This document shows, in pieces, positions 6,153 to 8,101 of a stretch of 8,101 bases of DNA (its first letter is position 1; every line of letters starts with the position of its first letter). Under the pieces are notes generated by a model. The model was not told the DNA's origin. It saw nothing but the letters and a program-made list of their open reading frames with translations, and ran no database searches. Both the position numbers and the translations under genes were made by a program. Source of the stretch: Prolixibacteraceae bacterium (lineage in GTDB: Bacteria > Bacteroidota > Bacteroidia > Bacteroidales > Prolixibacteraceae). The DNA is taken from contig JALOCD010000144.1 in the NCBI GenBank assembly GCA_023228025.1, forward strand, positions 1-8,101, given 5' to 3'.

Positions 6153-6905
6153 ATGGATAAAAAATTATGGTTGAGGGTAATCAGGGAAGAGCTTGAATTA
6201 CTTGACGCATTGGCAACGGGAATGATAGAGGATAAGAAACTTTCGAAGGAGGAGGTTGAGCTTGCTATTTCCAGGGCGAACATGGTCGCCAAAGAGTTTG
6301 AAATGCTTTTGAATCAAATCGCTCCACCCGTCCATCAGGAAGAAAAGGTAGTGGAGGTTGAAGTTCCGTCTAAAGCAGTGGAAGAAGAGATAATATTTCA
6401 AATGCCAATTCCGGCGTACAATATTGCTGAAATTGAAACGAAATCTTCTCCTGTTGGTCTAACTGAGGTTCCGCTCCTTCAAATGGAACAACCTCCGGTC
6501 CAGTCCCCTGGTCCCCAAGTCTCCGAGTCTCCCAGTCCCCCCGTCTCCCTGGCGCCCAGTCTCTCCGTCTCTCCGTCATCCGGTCCCTCCGTCCCTCAGT
6601 CCCTCCCTAATGCTTATTCAGACGAACCCTCCGTTCTGCATTTGGAGACCAAACCTGAAGAAAATTCACGTTTCAAGCCCGCTCCCATCAAAAGTCTGAA
6701 GGAGGGTTTGATTCTCAATGACCGTTATCTTTTCCAGCGGGAGCTATTCAACAATGATAAAGCCAAACTTGATGAGACTGTGGCCTCTCTTGACCGTTTG
6801 TCGAGCATCCAGGAAGCAGTTGAATACCTGAAAGCGAATTTCAGATGGAACAAAAGTGAAGCATCAGAAAAATTCGTGCAGCTGGTGAAACGGAGGTTCT
6901 CCTGA
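6153..6905 (+). CDS. Hypothetical protein, helical ends and Pro/Ser linker
   Basis: A 250-residue protein of unknown function. There is no signal peptide or membrane segment, so it is probably cytoplasmic. Residues 1-55 are charged and predicted helical (KLWLRVIREELELLDALATG). Residues about 57-175 are low-complexity, first acidic/hydrophobic and then rich in Pro, Ser and Val. The C-terminal domain, about 179-250, contains LNDRYLFQRELFNND, then SLDRLSSIQEAVEYLKANF, and ends VQLVKRRFS. I recognise this domain as conserved in Bacteroidetes hypothetical proteins but know no function for it. The linker at about 116-150 is encoded by 13 octamer repeats, so its sequence reflects repeat DNA more than protein constraint. 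The same strand continues into rsmI about 190 bases later with no clear promoter between, so the two may be co-transcribed. ATG 6153 has a -7 element a suitable distance upstream. Confidence 0.85.
   Translation: MDKKLWLRVIREELELLDALATGMIEDKKLSKEEVELAISRANMVAKEFEMLLNQIAPPVHQEEKVVEVEVPSKAVEEEIIFQMPIPAYNIAEIETKSSPVGLTEVPLLQMEQPPVQSPGPQVSESPSPPVSLAPSLSVSPSSGPSVPQSLPNAYSDEPSVLHLETKPEENSRFKPAPIKSLKEGLILNDRYLFQRELFNNDKAKLDETVASLDRLSSIQEAVEYLKANFRWNKSEASEKFVQLVKRRFS
6500..6603. repeat. Octamer repeat inside a coding gene, 13 units
   Basis: Thirteen consecutive 8-base units in exact register, for example CCAGTCCC, CTGGTCCC, CAAGTCTC, CGAGTCTC, TCCGTCTC, TCCGTCAT and TCAGTCCC. Most have GTC at positions 4-6. 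As 8 is not a multiple of 3, all three phases are translated, giving a Pro/Ser/Val/Leu/Gln mixture with no stop. It is the same family as 1634-1727, read in the opposite direction. Confidence 0.85.
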
Positions 6906-6910
6906 ACCAG

Positions 6911-6944
6911 AAGGATAAAGGATAAAGGCAAAAGGATAAAGTGG
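6911..6944 (+). repeat. GGATAAA heptamer element, copy 3
   Basis: It begins five bases after the stop codon of the hypothetical gene. It differs from copy 1 only at two adjacent bases (GC for TA) over 34 positions, including the terminal GTGG. Like the other two copies it reads in the sense direction of the gene it follows. The remaining 6945-7000 shows no gene, hairpin or consensus promoter. Confidence 0.85.
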
Positions 6945-7000
6945 AAAACGCTTCTTCAAAATGTGCAGTTAAAAATTGTTCTGATTTTATCAATTCAACT

Positions 7001-7098
7001 CTTATATCTCATAACTCATATCTCATATCTCATAACTCATATCTCATATCTCATATCTCATATCTCATAACTCATATCTCATAACTTATAACTCGTGA
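7001..7098. repeat. CTCATAT/CTCATAA heptamer array, 14 units
   Basis: Ninety-eight bases form exactly 14 units of 7. Units 2-12 are CTCATAT or CTCATAA. The first (CTTATAT), thirteenth (CTTATAA) and fourteenth (CTCGTGA) are degenerate. The last unit contains the GTG start codon of rsmI, so the array forms the region directly upstream of translation. There are no spacers, so it is not a CRISPR array. Confidence 0.9.
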
Positions 7099-7823
7099 GT
7101 AAATTGTATCTGGTTCCAACGCCGATTGGCAATCTCGAAGACATGACCTTCAGGGCTGTGAGGATTTTGAAGGCGGTTGATCTGATATTGGCAGAGGATA
7201 CCCGTACCTCCTCCTTTCTATTGCGCCATTATGAGATTGCCACCAGACTGGTTTCCCACCACAAGTTTAACGAGCACAAAACCGTTGAGCGGATTGCAGA
7301 GCAGATTCTTGGCGGTGATTCAATCGCCCTGATATCGGACGCCGGGACTCCTTCCATTTCGGACCCGGGCTTCTTGCTGGTGCGTACCTGTCTTGAAAAG
7401 GGGGTGGAAGTTGAGTGTTTACCGGGGGCCACGGCATTTGTCCCGGCATTGGTCAACTCGGGATTTCCTAGTGACCGCTTTTGCTTCGAAGGATTTCTGC
7501 CACCAAAAAAGGGAAGGCAAAAGAAGCTGTTGGAGTTGGCCGGCGAATCCCGCACGATGATCTTTTACGAATCCCCATACCGGTTGGTCAAAGCGCTGGA
7601 GCAGTTCGTCGAATATTTTGGCGCCGACCGGAAAGTATCGGTATCGCGCGAGCTCACCAAACTATTTGAAGAGAATTTTAGGGGCACTGCAACCGAGGTT
7701 TTGGCACATTTCAAATCTAAAACAGTAAAAGGGGAAATTGTAATCGTCGTGGAAGGAAAACCACACAATGAAATTGCAAATTACAAATTACAAATTACAA
7801 ATTTGGAAAGTGGTGAGGATTAG
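7095..7823 (+). CDS. rsmI: 16S rRNA (cytidine1402-2'-O)-methyltransferase
   Basis: A 242-residue S-adenosylmethionine-dependent enzyme that methylates the 2'-O of C1402 in 16S rRNA, at the decoding centre, with RsmH acting on the base. It is a tetrapyrrole-methylase-fold protein with the family motifs VPTPIGNLEDMTFRA at the N-terminus and AEDTRTSS. These are followed by DAGTPSISDPG (82-92), PGATAFVPALVNSGF, FEGFLPPKKGRQ, FYESPYR and VSRELTK. The family core ends at about EIVIVVEGK. The E. coli protein is about 286 residues, and shorter forms like this are usual in Bacteroidetes. The start must be GTG 7095, because an in-frame TAA lies just two codons upstream (7089-7091). The tail EIANYKLQITN is translated from a heptamer repeat and is probably acquired. 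There is no Shine-Dalgarno sequence; the leader is the CTCATAT array. Confidence 0.95.
   Translation: MSKLYLVPTPIGNLEDMTFRAVRILKAVDLILAEDTRTSSFLLRHYEIATRLVSHHKFNEHKTVERIAEQILGGDSIALISDAGTPSISDPGFLLVRTCLEKGVEVECLPGATAFVPALVNSGFPSDRFCFEGFLPPKKGRQKKLLELAGESRTMIFYESPYRLVKALEQFVEYFGADRKVSVSRELTKLFEENFRGTATEVLAHFKSKTVKGEIVIVVEGKPHNEIANYKLQITNLESGED
7771..7805 (+). repeat. AAATTAC heptamer array within the rsmI 3' end
   Basis: AAATTGC, three perfect AAATTAC units, then AAATTTG. Because 3 x 7 = 21, the array is translated as the 7-residue period NYKLQIT near the RsmI C-terminus. A longer array of the same unit lies inverted at 7954-7987. Confidence 0.85.
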
Positions 7824-7845
7824 ATAATTAATTGAAATTTGAAAA

Positions 7846-7866
7846 TGGACAATTGACAATGAATAA
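7846..7866. repeat. Short TTGACAA-type heptamer repeat
   Basis: Three 7-base units (TGGACAA, TTGACAA, TGAATAA), the last degenerate, lie just after rsmI. This is a further unit type with a 7-base period. Apart from it and the array at 7954, I see no gene, terminator or promoter in 7824-8011. Confidence 0.45.
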
Positions 7867-7953
7867 ATATTAAAATTAATAAACGCAGCAATGTTTTTGA
7901 TAGACATAATTTATTCCTATCCTTGATTTGTTTGTCTAATAATCAGATTACCA

Positions 7954-7987
7954 GTAATTTGTAATTTGTAATTTGTAATTTGTAATT
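7954..7987 (-). repeat. AAATTAC heptamer array, inverted copy
   Basis: The plus strand reads four perfect GTAATTT units followed by GTAATT, the reverse complement of the array in the rsmI 3' end. The two arrays can pair over about 28 bases with roughly 150 bases between them. Confidence 0.85.
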
Positions 7988-8011
7988 CAATGTCGTTTAG
8001 TTAACGTTTAT

Positions 8012-8101
8012 TTATAATCGTTTGTAGTTCATCGAGTAAGGTCGTTTTGGTTTCATCTTTCTGGGTTCACTTCTTCCGGGTCTGATGATTTCCCTGGTCT
8101 T
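8012..8101 (-). CDS. Possible C-terminus of a gene running in from the right
   Basis: The minus strand is open from the window edge to TAA (8014-8012), 29 codons rich in Lys and Arg. It includes REIIRPGRSEPRKMKPKRPY. The RPGR...PRKMKPK pattern is reminiscent of the basic tails of DDE (IS4-like) transposases, but too little is visible to assign it. A second frame is also open for 15 codons from the edge (ending PEEVNPER before TGA), so even the frame is uncertain. Confidence 0.35.
   Translation of the reverse strand, partial: KTREIIRPGRSEPRKMKPKRPYSMNYKRL

Noticed and set aside
6370..6579. Minus-strand open frame with Arg/Gly/Asp-Trp-Glu-Thr repeats
   Set aside because: It is the antisense reading of the octamer array within the hypothetical gene; the periodic residues come from the DNA repeat.
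7001..7098. CRISPR array upstream of rsmI
   Set aside because: The 7-base units are directly contiguous with no spacers, and no cas genes are present.

Overview
The window looks like a chromosomal segment of a Bacteroidetes (Bacteroidota) bacterium, probably Bacteroidales or a near relative. The evidence is a MurF-alanine racemase fusion (a Bacteroidetes hallmark), a thymidine kinase with the N-terminal extension seen in that phylum, promoters of the Bacteroidetes type (TTTG, 19 bases, TAnnTTTG), and intergenic DNA full of short-period repeats. No database search was possible, so the genus is not assigned.

Layout: (1) 1-1628 (+) is glutamine-dependent NAD+ synthetase, missing only its first few codons. 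(2) 1629-1984 has no gene. It is a mosaic of octamer and nonamer repeats followed by a consensus promoter. (3) 1985-2683 (+) is a Crp/Fnr-type regulator. It converges on (4) a minus-strand operon, tdk (5880-5299) then murF-alr (5302-2816), whose genes overlap as ATGA; a bidirectional hairpin terminator lies between the convergent ends. (5) 5881-6152 is the intergenic region shared by tdk and the next gene. It holds a near-leaderless tdk promoter, a small palindrome and a decayed tail of what looks like an IS200-like Y1 transposase. (6) 6153-6905 (+) is a Bacteroidetes-type hypothetical protein with helical ends and a Pro/Ser linker encoded by octamer repeats. (7) 7095-7823 (+) is rsmI, whose start codon lies in a heptamer array and whose C-terminus is encoded by another heptamer array. 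(8) 8012-8101 (-) may be the end of a further gene.

The recognised genes are housekeeping: NAD synthesis, thymidine salvage, D-Ala supply and D-Ala-D-Ala ligation for peptidoglycan, and 16S rRNA methylation in the decoding centre. They are not one pathway. The striking aspect is the repeats. At least six unrelated unit sequences, with periods of exactly 7, 8 or 9 bases, sit at gene boundaries. In several cases they supply part of a gene: a stop codon (crp), a start codon (rsmI), a C-terminal tail (rsmI) and an internal linker (the 250-residue protein). Three near-identical 32-34-base copies of a GGATAAA heptamer element each lie at the 3' end of a gene, in sense orientation. If anything here is under-described, it is this repeat system and how it spreads.
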